Of a stretch of 64,000 bases of DNA, positions 44,274 to 54,802 are shown piece after piece; the first letter of the stretch is position 1, and each line of letters begins with the position of its first letter. This DNA comes from Vicingaceae bacterium (GTDB lineage Bacteria > Bacteroidota > Bacteroidia > Flavobacteriales_E > Vicingaceae). A model generated the notes under the pieces. It was not told the origin of the DNA and searched no databases. It saw only the letters and a list, made by a program, of their open reading frames with translations. The position numbers and the translations under genes were made by a program. The stretch covers positions 26,795-90,794 of the forward strand of contig JAOKCF010000009.1 of assembly GCA_028245195.1 (NCBI GenBank), written 5' to 3'.

Positions 44274-47075
44274 TTAAGTCGTTAAGTATTTTGCGGTAAC
44301 AGACTTCTTGCTTTTCAACATCTCTTGCACAGTACCTTGAAATATCAATTCCCCTCCTTGATCTCCACCTTCCGGCCCTAAATCAATTACCCAGTCAGCA
44401 TGTTTTATTACTTCAGAATTGTGTTCAATGACAAGCAAGGAATGACCTTTATTTATAAGTGCATCAAAGGAGCGCAACAACTTAGAGATATCGTGAAAAT
44501 GCAACCCGGTAGTAGGTTCGTCAAAAATAAATAGCGTGTGATTATTTGTTCCACCTTTTCCCAAGTAGCTAGCTAACTTAATTCGCTGTGCTTCTCCTCC
44601 ACTTAAAGTTCCTGAAGCCTGACCTAACTTTACATAACCCAATCCCACTTCTAACAATGGAGCAAGCTTGTCTCCTACTTTTAGTGAGCTTCTATCTTCT
44701 TCAAATGCTCTAAAGAAATCAACAGCGTCTTCTACGGTCATATCCAAAACATCTGCAATATTTTTACCCTTGAATTTTACTTCTAAAATCTCGTCCTTAA
44801 ATCGTTTTCCCTCACACTCTTCACAAACCAAGTGAATGTCTGCCATAAACTGCATTTCTTCAGTAATTTCCCCTTCTCCTTGACAAACTTCACACCTTCC
44901 TCCCTCAACATTAAAAGAAAAATGAGCCGGCTTGTAACCTCTAGATTTAGACAAGCCTAAGGAAGAGTAAAGCGCTCGAATTTCATCGTATGCCTTTATG
45001 TAAGTAACAGGATTTGATCTGGAAGATTTACCAATCGGGTTTTGGTCAATAAACTGAACATCTCTCAGCATATCTATTGCCCCAGTAATTTCTTTATATA
45101 CACCTGTTTTCTCACCATATCCTCCCAATTTCTTCATTAAAGAAGGGTAAACAATTTTTTTAATTAAGGAAGATTTACCTGAGCCACTTACACCCGAAAC
45201 TACTGTCATTGCATTGAGCGGGAACTTACAATCAACTCCTTTTAAGTTATTCTCGCGAGCACCAAACACTTCAATGTAATTGTTAGATGTTCGAATCTCC
45301 GTTTTATCGGAAACCGATTTTAAGTGATTTAAATAATCTGAAGTGAGCGTATTTGCTTTTGTGAGTGCTTTCGCGTCGCCCTGAAAAACCAAATGTCCGC
45401 CATGACTTCCAGCTTCAGGGCCTAAATCAATAATCTCATCTGCTGCCCGAATGATTTCTTCGTCATGCTCGACTACAATCACCGTATTGCCCAAATCTCT
45501 CAGTGACCTTAAAATGACAATCAGACGTTCGGTATCTTTAGGGTGCAGCCCTATGCTCGGCTCATCTAAAATATACATGGAACCCACTAAACTACTGCCC
45601 AAAGAAGTGGCTAAGTTAATTCGCTGGGATTCTCCTCCTGACAATGTATTTGCCGGTCGATTCAATGTTAAATAACCTACACCTACATCCTTTAAATACT
45701 TAATTCTGTTTTTAATCTCCGCCAATAAGCGCCTGGCAATAACAGTGTCGCACTCATCTAGTTTTAGCGCATCAAAATAAGCACCCAAGTCGTGCACGGA
45801 AATTCTTACTAAATCATTAATTGACTTATCACCTACTTTTACAAAGTTAGTTTCTTTTCTTAATCTATTACCTTTGCAGTCAGGACAAACTGTTCTTCCA
45901 CGATATCGTGCCAACATCACTCGAAAATGAATTTTATAACTTTTAGAACTCAAATAAGCAAAGAAATCATCTAATCCCTTGAAGTATTTATTTCCGCTCC
46001 ATAGTGTCTCGTACTGTTCTGTACTTAGCTCAAAAATGGGCTTATGAATTGGAAAGTCAAACTTTTCTGCATTGCGCATTAAATCATCTTTCCAAACTTG
46101 CATTTTTTCACCCTTCCAACAAGCAATGGCATTTTGATACACGGAAAGAGCTTTGTTTGGAATAACAACATCTTCATCTATGCCTATTACCTTTCCAAAA
46201 CCTTCACATTTTGGACAAGACCCTATCGGATTGTTAAAACTAAAAAGATGCACGCTTGGTTCCAAAAACTCCATTCCATCTTCTTCAAATAGATTGTTGA
46301 ATTTTTTCAACTTCAACTGCCCTTTCACTTCATACCCAACAATGCAATTACTTTTTCCCTCATAAAAAGTGGTCTCTACTGAATCGCCAATTCTGCTCTC
46401 TTCGTCCTCAATTTTATCATTGATTACAAAGCGGTCAACAATAATATCTAAGGAGCTAAACTTCTTTTCATCGGGAACGAGGTCTTCTAGCATTTCTACC
46501 TTCCCATCTACCAAAGCTCTGCTAAAACCCTGCTGCAATAAAAGTTGAACTTTATTTTCCGAACTTTTAATCGCCTTTAAATTAATGGGTGCAATTAAAT
46601 AGACTCTTGCCTTTTGCGGAAGTCCCATTATAAAATTCACCACATCTTCTAACTGATCTCTACTTACTTCTTTGCCAGTTGTTGGAGAAAATGTTTTTCC
46701 AATTCTGGCATACATCAACTTTAAGTAATCGTAAATCTCCGTTGTCGTTCCAACAGTAGATCTTGAATTAGTGGTGTTTACTTTTTGCTCGATTGCGATT
46801 GCCGGTGCAATTCCCTTTATATAATCTACATCCGGCTTCTCCACTTTACCTAGAAATTGCCGAGCATAAGACGATAAACTTTCTACATATCTTCGTTGAC
46901 CTTCAGCATATAAAGTACTGAAAGCTAATGAAGATTTACCCGAGCCAGAAAGTCCTGTAATAACCACCAATTTGTTCCTAGGAATAGCAACATCAATGTT
47001 TTTAAGGTTATGAACCCGAGCACCTTTAATTATAATGTGTCTTCTCGGATCTAACTCTTCAACTGGTATCGGCAT
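44274..47075 (-). CDS. uvrA: UvrABC nucleotide excision repair subunit A
   Basis: UvrA is the ATPase that detects DNA damage and loads UvrB. The 933-residue length matches the family. Two ABC-type domains are visible: Walker [13 protein letters not shown] (residues about 39-50) and [13 protein letters not shown] in the second. ABC signatures are [12 protein letters not shown] and [12 protein letters not shown]. Zinc-binding pairs appear as [26 protein letters not shown] and CEECEGKRF. All regions are intact. A TAAATTTG -7-like box lies 32 nt upstream of the ATG. Confidence 0.97.
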   Translation of the reverse strand: MPIPVEELDPRRHIIIKGARVHNLKNIDVAIPRNKLVVITGLSGSGKSSLAFSTLYAEGQRRYVESLSSYARQFLGKVEKPDVDYIKGIAPAIAIEQKVNTTNSRSTVGTTTEIYDYLKLMYARIGKTFSPTTGKEVSRDQLEDVVNFIMGLPQKARVYLIAPINLKAIKSSENKVQLLLQQGFSRALVDGKVEMLEDLVPDEKKFSSLDIIVDRFVINDKIEDEESRIGDSVETTFYEGKSNCIVGYEVKGQLKLKKFNNLFEEDGMEFLEPSVHLFSFNNPIGSCPKCEGFGKVIGIDEDVVIPNKALSVYQNAIACWKGEKMQVWKDDLMRNAEKFDFPIHKPIFELSTEQYETLWSGNKYFKGLDDFFAYLSSKSYKIHFRVMLARYRGRTVCPDCKGNRLRKETNFVKVGDKSINDLVRISVHDLGAYFDALKLDECDTVIARRLLAEIKNRIKYLKDVGVGYLTLNRPANTLSGGESQRINLATSLGSSLVGSMYILDEPSIGLHPKDTERLIVILRSLRDLGNTVIVVEHDEEIIRAADEIIDLGPEAGSHGGHLVFQGDAKALTKANTLTSDYLNHLKSVSDKTEIRTSNNYIEVFGARENNLKGVDCKFPLNAMTVVSGVSGSGKSSLIKKIVYPSLMKKLGGYGEKTGVYKEITGAIDMLRDVQFIDQNPIGKSSRSNPVTYIKAYDEIRALYSSLGLSKSRGYKPAHFSFNVEGGRCEVCQGEGEITEEMQFMADIHLVCEECEGKRFKDEILEVKFKGKNIADVLDMTVEDAVDFFRAFEEDRSSLKVGDKLAPLLEVGLGYVKLGQASGTLSGGEAQRIKLASYLGKGGTNNHTLFIFDEPTTGLHFHDISKLLRSFDALINKGHSLLVIEHNSEVIKHADWVIDLGPEGGDQGGELIFQGTVQEMLKSKKSVTAKYLTT

Positions 47076-47106
47076 ACTTTTTAGTGATTTTTTAACAATC
47101 GAAACA

Positions 47107-47114
47107 CAAATTTA
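47107..47114 (-). promoter_or_regulatory. -7 element of uvrA
   Basis: On the minus strand TAAATTTG is an exact TAnnTTTG box, 32 nt before the uvrA ATG. No clear TTG -33 element is at the expected spacing. Confidence 0.45.
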
Positions 47115-47159
47115 GGTTGGAAGTTTCAGTATTTTTGGAAAATAATATTTATTTACACA

Positions 47160-47195
47160 ATAACACGAACCTTAACTCGTTTAGGTTCGTGTTAT
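47160..47195. repeat. 13-bp perfect inverted repeat between uvrA and the sigma-factor gene
   Basis: ATAACACGAACCT (47160-47172) and AGGTTCGTGTTAT (47183-47195) are exact complements across a 10-nt spacer. It lies between two divergent genes, so it is not an ordinary terminator. It could be an operator or a hairpin in either leader. Confidence 0.75.
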
Positions 47196-47288
47196 ATAAA
47201 CAAAGACAACGCCTATAGTTCTAAACAATACTTTTTTATAACTCGCTTTCTTTAATTATTACAAACAAAGCAAAAACTGTATGTGTTT

Positions 47289-47873
47289 ATGGAAACTAAA
47301 TTTCAAAGTGATCAAGCGTTAATCAGACAATATCTTGATGGGAAGGAATCAGCCTTCGAATTATTACTAAACCGCTACAAGAGCAAGGTATTTTCCTACA
47401 TCATGTTTACTATACGTGATGAAACCTTGGCGAATGATATCTTCCAAGAAACTTTTATGAAGGCAATTAGAACCTTGAAGAAAGGGGGGTACAATGAAGA
47501 AGGTAAATTTTTACCTTGGGTAAATCGCATTGCTCACAATCTAATAATTGATCATTTCAGAAGAAACAAAAAATACCCTACTACTAATGGAGGACCTGAT
47601 TTCGATATTTTCGATATTATTCCAGATGAGTCTAAAACGGTAGAAGAAGCAAACATTCAAGACCAGCTTTTAGGAGACGTTAAAAAATTAGTGCACGATT
47701 TACCTCAAGACCAAAAAGAGGTACTGATGATGCGCATGTATTTTGACATGAGTTTTAAAGAAATTGCAGAACGAACCAATGTTAGTATTAATACTGCTTT
47801 AGGCAGAATGCGATATGCATTAATCAACCTGCGAAAAATGGCAGAAAAGAAAAACTTTACCTATGTGAATTAA
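47289..47873 (+). CDS. ECF-type RNA polymerase sigma factor
   Basis: From the ATG at 47289 this 194-residue extracytoplasmic-function sigma-70 factor has region 2 around LANDIFQETFMKAIRTLKKGG and region 4 at LPQDQKEVLMMRMYFDMSFK followed by the recognition helix (TNVSINTALGRMRYALINLR). No anti-sigma gene is adjacent, so regulation is unknown. The frame's GTG two codons earlier is less likely. A strong terminator follows at 47896-47942. Confidence 0.92.
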   Translation: METKFQSDQALIRQYLDGKESAFELLLNRYKSKVFSYIMFTIRDETLANDIFQETFMKAIRTLKKGGYNEEGKFLPWVNRIAHNLIIDHFRRNKKYPTTNGGPDFDIFDIIPDESKTVEEANIQDQLLGDVKKLVHDLPQDQKEVLMMRMYFDMSFKEIAERTNVSINTALGRMRYALINLRKMAEKKNFTYVN

Positions 47874-47895
47874 CAACACACGCAAATACAGCTAG

Positions 47896-47942
47896 AATCC
47901 CAAAAGGAACAATTCAATGTAATTTTCCTTTTGGGATTTTTA
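47896..47942 (+). terminator. Rho-independent terminator after the sigma-factor gene
   Basis: Arms 47896-47909 and 47925-47938 (AATCCCAAAAGGAA against TTCCTTTTGGGATT) are perfect over 14 bp, with a 15-nt loop and a T run. Confidence 0.9.
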
Positions 47943-48020
47943 TTTGATGAAATTCTTCCAACGCTTACAATAAATAAAAGTCATTTACGTTTTGATTTAA
48001 ACTAAACTTAAAAACTGCGT

Positions 48021-48218
48021 ATGGCAATATTTACTCATTTTGATTTCCAAGAACTTACTGACAACGAAAACAATCTTAACCATCAACTCCATCAGGAGAA
48101 AAAGGAGGTGCAGCATTCCCCTAGTAAAATATCCGTTCAAAATATCTTAGCTTTTTCTAAGGCTTTAAGTATTCGTAAATCTGACAATTTTAGTTTTATA
48201 GAGAATGTGTTGAATTAA
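48021..48218 (+). CDS. Small conserved protein of unknown function
   Basis: This 65-residue acidic-then-basic protein ends in a stretch (ISVQNILAFSKALSIRKSDN and FIENVLN) that looks like a conserved tail of a small Bacteroidota protein. No signal peptide or membrane helix is present. It lies after the sigma-factor terminator and before a decayed gene, and may be regulated independently. Codon use and the tail support a real gene; I cannot assign a function. Confidence 0.6.
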   Translation: MAIFTHFDFQELTDNENNLNHQLHQEKKEVQHSPSKISVQNILAFSKALSIRKSDNFSFIENVLN

Positions 48219-48316
48219 TTAGGAATTTAAGAATTACGAATGTTTCTTTTTTGGATATTCATTTTTTTATTTCGTGTTATTTGTCATTAAAAGGATAAAG
48301 TAGTTCTATTCTTTAA

Positions 48317-49273
48317 TTACCTTCTATATAAATACAGTACCACTTTACATCGTATGTTTAAGATGTAAATGCCAGCATCATAATTTCGAAAGTCAATCTG
48401 TCCTTCTTGGTTTTCATTGAGAGAAGTTCTAACAAGTGACTCTCCTGCATCATCAAACACCTCAACCCTATCCAAACCTACAACTTATGGAATATTCACC
48501 ACCCCCTTTGGTTGGGTTGGGTGAGATTTGATTAAATAAATAATCAACAACTACTTCGTGAACATCTGTAAGCAATTGACAATGACCAAAACGTCCGTCG
48601 AAATGTAATATCTGCGAATTATTCTGATGACAATATAATCTTGGCGTAGGATATAAATATACCTCTGTAAAATAATAATTACCTAACAAATTTTGCATGG
48701 AACAAATGCCTTCAATTAGTCTTAATGTGTCAGTAAAATTTGAGCATCCTAAAAATGGCAAATCACGTGAATTGAAGGTAAACCGTTTTCTATAAACATC
48801 CCCAAGTTGAATACTATCAACTCGAGTAACGATTAAAGGAGGTTGATTACTAGAATTAGTAGAAATTTAATCGAATTACTTTGCAAAGTGTCACCAAGTG
48901 AAAGATTAAAATCGTAAAGCAATTGCTCTTGGTTTAGTGATCTTCTTAAATAAAATACTTTTTTGTTTATTGAATCATTTCTAAATGCGCCGTGATATCC
49001 CTTGCTAACTGTAGCTCCTAAAATGAGACCGAAAGTCATTCCCAGTGGCGCATTTTGGCTAGCATCGAGTTCATAGTACCAAAGTTTATGATATAGCAAC
49101 CCGTCAACTACTGTGTCCCCATCCACTCGATAATGAGTCTCTAAACAACGGCCTTAATTGTCTATCCAAGAAGCGTTAGAAGTTGGAAAAGGAATGTAGG
49201 TTTGGGATTTTACTTCATTGTTAAAAAGCAAGATGAACAGTAAAGGTAAAACCAGTAGTTTATTCATATTCAT
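48317..49273 (-). pseudogene. Decayed secreted T9SS cargo, paralogue of the gene at 3-814
   Basis: On the minus strand the frame starts at ATG 49273 (or 49267) with a signal peptide (NKLLVLPLLFILLFNNEVKSQ-like). It is broken by TAA at 49156-49154, then continues (GRCLETHYRVDGDTVVDGL) to a frameshift near 48865. The second segment (IVTRVDSIQLGDVYRKRF, PFLGCSNFTD) ends in TAG at 48470-48468. A further shift near 48490 gives a last part with DRVEVFDDAGESLVRTSL and DAGIYILNIR, a T9SS sorting-domain-like tail ending at 48317. GYHGAFRND and QLLYDF match the other copy. Three lesions make it clearly non-functional. Confidence 0.78.
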
Positions 49274-49374
49274 TGATTTTAAAATCATTGACTAAAGGTA
49301 ATGAAACATTTTGGAGTTCAGAACAATTCAGCTAAATGCTCACTAACCAATAAGAACTCTCTAAATTAGACTGG

Positions 49375-50010
49375 TTACTTAAACATCCCTGCTCTGCCAA
49401 CAACGGAACAAATTGGACAAGCTAAAGGGTCATGAGGTCTTGCCTTGCAATACTCTCTACCAAAGAAAATAATTTGAAGGTGCAAGTCGTTCCACAATTC
49501 CTTAGGAAATAGTCGCTTTGCATCCTTCTCGGTTACGGTTACGTTTTTGCCATTGGTCAAATTCCATCGGTACATTAACCGGTGTATGTGTGTATCAACA
49601 GGAAAAGCAGGAACGCCAAATGCTTGAGACATTACTACCGAAGCTGTCTTGTGTCCTACTCCGGGTAATTCTTCTAAATCCTCAAACGTTTGAGGTACTT
49701 GACCTCCATGTTTCTCCATTATAATTTCAGACAATCGATGAATGGCTTTTGATTTCTGTGGAGATAAACCACAGGGACGAATTATCGCTCGTATGTCATC
49801 CACGTTCTGCCGCATCATGTCTTTCGGGTTATCCGATAATTCCCACAAACTTGGCGTTACTTGATTCACTCGAATATCCGTGCACTGAGCAGATAATAAC
49901 ACAGCAACCAGAAGAGTATATGCATCTTTATGATCTAACGGTATCGGGATTAAAGGATACAACTCTTGTAGCTTGTTAATAACAAATGATACTTTCTCAG
50001 CCTTTTTCAT
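49375..50010 (-). CDS. nth: Endonuclease III (DNA N-glycosylase/AP lyase)
   Basis: Nth removes oxidised pyrimidines and nicks the abasic site. The 211-residue protein has the helix-hairpin-helix region ELPGVGHKTASVVMSQAFGV near residues 113-132, with catalytic Lys in HKT and Asp in PVDTHIHRLMYRW. The usual C-terminal 4Fe-4S cluster Cys set is incomplete: CKARPHDPLACPIC shows three Cys and no fourth follows. The gene is isolated and convergent to none. Confidence 0.93.
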   Translation of the reverse strand: MKKAEKVSFVINKLQELYPLIPIPLDHKDAYTLLVAVLLSAQCTDIRVNQVTPSLWELSDNPKDMMRQNVDDIRAIIRPCGLSPQKSKAIHRLSEIIMEKHGGQVPQTFEDLEELPGVGHKTASVVMSQAFGVPAFPVDTHIHRLMYRWNLTNGKNVTVTEKDAKRLFPKELWNDLHLQIIFFGREYCKARPHDPLACPICSVVGRAGMFK

Positions 50011-50154
50011 AAGGGCACAAATATACTTGCTGAAATTCGCATTAACACTAAACTTTTAGTCGAATAAATTGTACTATTTTTTATAAAAATTCATTTTATT
50101 TAAAATAATTGTTATTTTACTCGGCAAGATAACGACAATAATTTCGTCAATACT

Positions 50155-50610
50155 ATGTTTCACTTAAAAATTGGAGATCAAGCTCCAGAAATAAACGCAA
50201 AAGATGAGAATGGAAAAAACTTCCAACTATCTTCTTATAAAGAAAAAAAAGTAATCTTATACTTTTATCCAAAAGATAATACTCCAGGATGTACAGCTCA
50301 AGCATGCAATTTAAAAGATAACTACACCGAGCTTCAAAATAAGGGTTACGAAGTAGTAGGAGTTAGCGCTGACGATGAAGTGAAGCATCAAAAATTTATT
50401 GCGAAGTATGATTTACCATTTACCTTATTAGCTGATACAGACAAGAAGGTAATTCAAGACTACGGAGTTTGGGGATTAAAAAAATTTATGGGAAAAGAAT
50501 ATGATGGAATACACCGAACTACTTTTGTAATTGACGAAAAAGGAAAGATTGAAGAAATTATTCAAAAGGTTAAGACTAAAACACACACAGAACAAATACT
50601 AAAATACTAA
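50155..50610 (+). CDS. bcp: Thioredoxin-dependent thiol peroxidase (BCP-type peroxiredoxin)
   Basis: This 151-residue atypical peroxiredoxin reduces peroxides. The active site PKDNTPGCTAQACNL carries the peroxidatic Cys, and a second Cys five residues later fits the BCP resolving position. GVSADDEVKHQKFIAKYDLP and the DTDKKVIQDYGVWG block are typical. No signal peptide is present. It ends 16 nt before recA, and the pair looks like one operon, linking oxidative stress to repair. Confidence 0.95.
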   Translation: MFHLKIGDQAPEINAKDENGKNFQLSSYKEKKVILYFYPKDNTPGCTAQACNLKDNYTELQNKGYEVVGVSADDEVKHQKFIAKYDLPFTLLADTDKKVIQDYGVWGLKKFMGKEYDGIHRTTFVIDEKGKIEEIIQKVKTKTHTEQILKY

Positions 50611-50626
50611 ATCAAACAGATAGACC

Positions 50627-51634
50627 ATGGCTGAAAAGAAAGAACAAAACGCAGAAAAGCTTAAAGCACTTCAACTTACTATTGATAAGTTAGAAAAAAC
50701 CTACGGAAAAGGATCCATTATGAAACTTGGAGATCGAGCGGTGGTAGATATTGAATCTATTCCTTCAGGTTCCGTTGCATTAGATATGGCCTTAGGAGTT
50801 GGCGGTTACCCTCGTGGCAGAGTCGTAGAAATTTACGGCCCAGAATCTTCCGGGAAAACAACCCTGACCATTCACGCCATTGCAGAGGTTCAAAAACAAG
50901 GTGGCATTGCAGCGTTTATTGATGCAGAGCATGCGTTTGATCAATTTTATGCAGAAAGCTTAGGTGTTGACACCGAAAACTTATTTATATCACAGCCTGA
51001 CAATGGTGAGCAAGCTCTAGAGATTGCAGACAACCTAATTCGCTCAGGTGCGATTGATTTAATCGTTATTGACTCTGTTGCTGCACTTACTCCAAAAGCG
51101 GAAATCGAAGGTGACATGGGTGATTCTAGAATGGGATTACAAGCAAGGTTAATGTCTCAGGCATTGAGAAAATTAACCGGAACAATCAGCAGAACCGGTT
51201 GTACATGTATTTTCATTAACCAATTAAGAGAGAAAATTGGTGTTATGTTTGGAAACCCTGAAACAACAACTGGTGGTAATGCATTGAAGTTTTACTCTTC
51301 TGTTAGAATTGACATTAGAAGAAGCTCTCAAATAAAGAATGGAGAAGAAATCATAGGTAACCGAACTAAAGTAAAAATTGTCAAAAACAAAGTTGCTCCG
51401 CCATTTAGAAAAGTAGAATTTGACATCATGTATGGAAAGGGAATTTCTAGATCAGGGGAGGTAGTTGATATGGGAGTTGAACTTGGAGTTGTTAAGAAAA
51501 GCGGAAGCTGGTTTAGCTATGGAGACACCAAATTGGGACAAGGTAGAGATGCTGTAAAACAACTAATTGAAGACAATCCGGAGCTGATGGAAGAAATGGA
51601 AGGAAAAATAAGGGAAGCTATAGTACAAGTTTAA
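50627..51634 (+). CDS. recA: Recombinase RecA
   Basis: RecA forms DNA filaments for homologous recombination and SOS induction. The 335-residue protein has Walker A GPESSGKT at 71-78, the L1/L2 regions ([40 protein letters not shown]) and the C-terminal domain. Everything is intact and close to the family length. It is 16 nt after bcp and followed by a clear terminator. I see no LexA-type operator at bcp that I could assert. Confidence 0.98.
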   Translation: MAEKKEQNAEKLKALQLTIDKLEKTYGKGSIMKLGDRAVVDIESIPSGSVALDMALGVGGYPRGRVVEIYGPESSGKTTLTIHAIAEVQKQGGIAAFIDAEHAFDQFYAESLGVDTENLFISQPDNGEQALEIADNLIRSGAIDLIVIDSVAALTPKAEIEGDMGDSRMGLQARLMSQALRKLTGTISRTGCTCIFINQLREKIGVMFGNPETTTGGNALKFYSSVRIDIRRSSQIKNGEEIIGNRTKVKIVKNKVAPPFRKVEFDIMYGKGISRSGEVVDMGVELGVVKKSGSWFSYGDTKLGQGRDAVKQLIEDNPELMEEMEGKIREAIVQV

Positions 51635-51674
51635 TTCCATTAAAGAAAAAAGGCATAATCCTTTGATTAAATTT

Positions 51675-51708
51675 GTCCCGAATGCTAGTTGCATTCGGGA
51701 CTTTTTTA
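51675..51708 (+). terminator. Rho-independent terminator after recA
   Basis: Arms 51675-51685 and 51691-51701 (GTCCCGAATGC against GCATTCGGGAC) pair perfectly over 11 bp with a 5-nt loop and a T run. Confidence 0.93.
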
Positions 51709-51717
51709 TATTAATAC

Positions 51718-52761
51718 ATGATGAAGAATCTATTTTACCTTATACTGACTGCTGCACTTTTAGCATGTCAACCAAAAGACGAAACAAAAAACAATGAAGA
51801 CGCTACATTAACTGAAGTTGATAAAACTAAAGCAGAGACATCAGCAATGCAAGAAGACTCTAGGTTGAGCAGACTGAATGAAAAAATACGAGCAGATATA
51901 AATAACAAGGATTTATACCTGGCTAGAGCAGATTACTTTTTGGAAAAGCAAAACCCAAAGGAAGCCATGCAGGATATCAACCGAGCGTTTAGAATTGATA
52001 CCGTCTACCTACCAACACTATTAAAACAGGCAGATTTTTTAACAAAGAGTGGCAAACTTGAGTTGAGCTTAAACGTTATCGATAAAGCAAATCAACTACA
52101 CCGAAATAGCAGCACTGTCCAGGTGGCATATAGCCAACTGTATCTTGTAGCTCGGAATAACGAAAAATCTCTTTCTTACGCTGACTTAGCTATCAAATAC
52201 GATATGTATAATGCAGAAGCTTATTATTTAAAAGGTTTTAATTTTTTAGAAATAGGTGATACCTCGAAAGCGATAAGTAGTTATCAAACGGCAGTAGAAC
52301 AAGACCCCGAATATTTTGAAGCATTTTTAGAATTAGGATTAATCTTTAGTCAAAAAAACGATCCCATTGCATTAGAATACATTAATAATGCATTGGAAAT
52401 TCAATCCACCGAAAGAAGAGCGCTATATAGCAAAGGAATGTACGAACAAGAGCACGAAATGTTCAATGAGGCAATGCTAACATATACAGCAGCAATAAAA
52501 TCAAATCCAGATTTTAGAGAAGCTTACTACAACTTAGGGTACATTCATCTATTCTATTTAAAACTGTATCGCCAATCTCAACAATACTTTACTGATGCGA
52601 TTGATGTCGACCCCAGGTACAAGGAAGCATACTACAACAGAGGTTATGCCTTTGAATTGTTGGGAGACATTAACAATGCCGCTAAAGATTACCGTAAGGC
52701 ATTAGAAATTGACCCTAGTTACGATTACGCCGCAAAAGGCTTAAGTCGATTGAATAATTAA
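51718..52761 (+). CDS. Tetratricopeptide repeat lipoprotein
   Basis: This 347-residue protein has a lipoprotein signal (LILTAALLAC, Cys about residue 17), an acidic linker and about seven TPR repeats (for example LYLARADYFLEKQNPKEAMQ and EAYYNRGYAFELLGDINNAA). It is likely periplasmic-facing and anchored to a membrane, as a scaffold. It lies just after the recA terminator and 3 nt before the ABC-F gene, with which it may be co-transcribed. No partner is known. Confidence 0.88.
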   Translation: MMKNLFYLILTAALLACQPKDETKNNEDATLTEVDKTKAETSAMQEDSRLSRLNEKIRADINNKDLYLARADYFLEKQNPKEAMQDINRAFRIDTVYLPTLLKQADFLTKSGKLELSLNVIDKANQLHRNSSTVQVAYSQLYLVARNNEKSLSYADLAIKYDMYNAEAYYLKGFNFLEIGDTSKAISSYQTAVEQDPEYFEAFLELGLIFSQKNDPIALEYINNALEIQSTERRALYSKGMYEQEHEMFNEAMLTYTAAIKSNPDFREAYYNLGYIHLFYLKLYRQSQQYFTDAIDVDPRYKEAYYNRGYAFELLGDINNAAKDYRKALEIDPSYDYAAKGLSRLNN

Positions 52762-52764
52762 ACT

Positions 52765-54636
52765 ATGAATCTACTCTCTGTTGAAGAAATTGCCAAAAGA
52801 TTTGGCGAAAGAATACTATTTTCCGATGTTACTTTTGGTTTAGACCAAGGTCAAAAAATGGCGCTAGTTGCCAAGAATGGCGAGGGTAAAACAACCCTGT
52901 TAGAAATGCTTGCTGGAGATACAAATCCTGACTCCGGAAATGTTGTTTGGAGGAATGGAACAACAGTTGGATACCTGCGTCAAGACAATCCGTTCAAAGA
53001 ATTCAAAACAGTAAAAGACGTATTGTACGGATCAGATAATGATTTTGTGCGAGCGCTAAATAGCTACGAATTTGCCATTGAAAACCCAAACGATGATGAC
53101 GCCATGCAGAAGGCACTAAATCTAATGGACGCAAGTAAAGCTTGGGACTATGAGGCCAAAATCGACAAATTACTAAGCATATTCGGTATGGACAGGTTAG
53201 GTAAAAACCAAGCAATAGAACTACTTTCAGGTGGTCAGAAAAAGAGAATAGCACTGATTAAACTAATTGTTGATGAACCCGATGTATTTATCTTAGATGA
53301 GCCTACCAACCACCTCGACATTTCAATGATTGAGTGGTTAGAGGAGTTTCTATCAGGTCAAAACATTACATTGTTCATGGTAACTCACGACCGTTATTTT
53401 TTAAGCCGTGTTTGTAATCAAATATTAGAGTTAGACAATGGAAGTGGTTACAGATATAGTGGTGACTATGAATACTTCTTGGAAAAAAAAGCCGAACGAG
53501 AAGAGAATTTAAGCGCAGAAATTGGAAAAGCAAAAAACCTCTACAGGAAGGAGATTGAGTGGATGCGAAGAATGCCGAAAGCAAGAGCCACAAAAGCAAA
53601 ATCTAGAGAGGACCGATTTTATGAAACAGAAAAGAAAGCCAAGCAACGAATAAATAAAGATGAAATGCAGCTTTCCATTAAAGCTGGGCGCTTGGGCGGA
53701 AAAATTTTAGAATTACATCACGTAAAGAAATCATTCGGCAACCTAAAAATTGTTGATGACTTTAATTACACATTTAAAAAAGGCGATAAGATTGGCATTG
53801 CCGGGAATAATGGAGTTGGGAAAACCACCTTTCTGAACATGCTAATGGGTCTCGAGAAAGTTGATGGAGGAAAAGTAATTACAGGTGAAACGGTACAATT
53901 CGGTTATTACACTCAAAAAGGAATTCAACCAACCGAAGACAAAAGAATCATTGATGTCGTAAAAGACATTGCAGAGGTAATTCCATTAGAGAAAGGTAGA
54001 AAAATTACAGCCTCTCAGTTATTGGAGAAGTTCTTATTTCCTCCTAAGCAACAATACACCTATGTATCTAAATTAAGCGGGGGAGAGAAAAAAAGACTGT
54101 ACTTACTCACGATTTTGATGAGTAATCCCAATTTCTTAATTCTGGATGAACCTACCAACGACTTGGATATTAAAACCATTCAAATTTTGGAAGACTTTTT
54201 AAGCGAGTTCCCAGGCTGTTTGCTAATTGTATCTCACGATCGTGCTTTCATGGACAACCTTGCTGATCATATTTTCTTCTTCAAAGGCGAAGGCGAAATA
54301 AAAGATTACAACTTAACATACAGCGAAATTATTGAGATTCAAAAGCAGGAGAAAGGTTCTAGTAGCCCAAAAGCAGTGCAAGCTCCAGAGGTTCAAAAAG
54401 AGGAGAAACCCGATGCATATGCAGAAAAGTTAAGCTTTAACGAACGCAGAGAGTACAACAAACTCGAGAAAGAAATTGCAAAACTGGAAAAGAAAAAAGA
54501 TGAATTGACTGTACAACTGTCGAATGCTACGACTGATGCGGAGGAGCTAGTTCAAACTTCTGAAGAAATTGGAAAAGTAATTGAAGAATTAGACGAAAAA
54601 GAACTCAGGTGGTTGGAGCTTTCTGAAAGAGCATAA
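52765..54636 (+). CDS. ABC-F family ATPase (Uup/EttA-like)
   Basis: This 623-residue ABC-F protein acts on ribosomes rather than in transport. Two nucleotide-binding domains are seen: Walker A KNGEGKTTLLEML (about 37-49) and GNNGVGKTTFLNML, with signatures LSGGQKKRIAL and LSGGEKKRLYL. VFILDEPTNHLD and FLILDEPTNDLD carry the Walker B. The C-terminal Glu/Lys-rich coiled coil (residues about 550-620) is Uup-like. No membrane domains are present. I leave the symbol blank since Uup and EttA types are hard to separate. Confidence 0.93.
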   Translation: MNLLSVEEIAKRFGERILFSDVTFGLDQGQKMALVAKNGEGKTTLLEMLAGDTNPDSGNVVWRNGTTVGYLRQDNPFKEFKTVKDVLYGSDNDFVRALNSYEFAIENPNDDDAMQKALNLMDASKAWDYEAKIDKLLSIFGMDRLGKNQAIELLSGGQKKRIALIKLIVDEPDVFILDEPTNHLDISMIEWLEEFLSGQNITLFMVTHDRYFLSRVCNQILELDNGSGYRYSGDYEYFLEKKAEREENLSAEIGKAKNLYRKEIEWMRRMPKARATKAKSREDRFYETEKKAKQRINKDEMQLSIKAGRLGGKILELHHVKKSFGNLKIVDDFNYTFKKGDKIGIAGNNGVGKTTFLNMLMGLEKVDGGKVITGETVQFGYYTQKGIQPTEDKRIIDVVKDIAEVIPLEKGRKITASQLLEKFLFPPKQQYTYVSKLSGGEKKRLYLLTILMSNPNFLILDEPTNDLDIKTIQILEDFLSEFPGCLLIVSHDRAFMDNLADHIFFFKGEGEIKDYNLTYSEIIEIQKQEKGSSSPKAVQAPEVQKEEKPDAYAEKLSFNERREYNKLEKEIAKLEKKKDELTVQLSNATTDAEELVQTSEEIGKVIEELDEKELRWLELSERA

Positions 54637-54802
54637 TACATTAACCAGAAATAAGGCCTACTCCATTTTGTCACTCTTTAGAAAGCTTAAAATGAAGACC
54701 TATAGAAAAAACAAAAGCAGAAAAAACTGAGTTTCCAGCTTGCTTTGTTACAAAGGATTCTTCGTTTTTATTCACTGTATTTGTCTCTGCATCAAACGAA
54801 TG

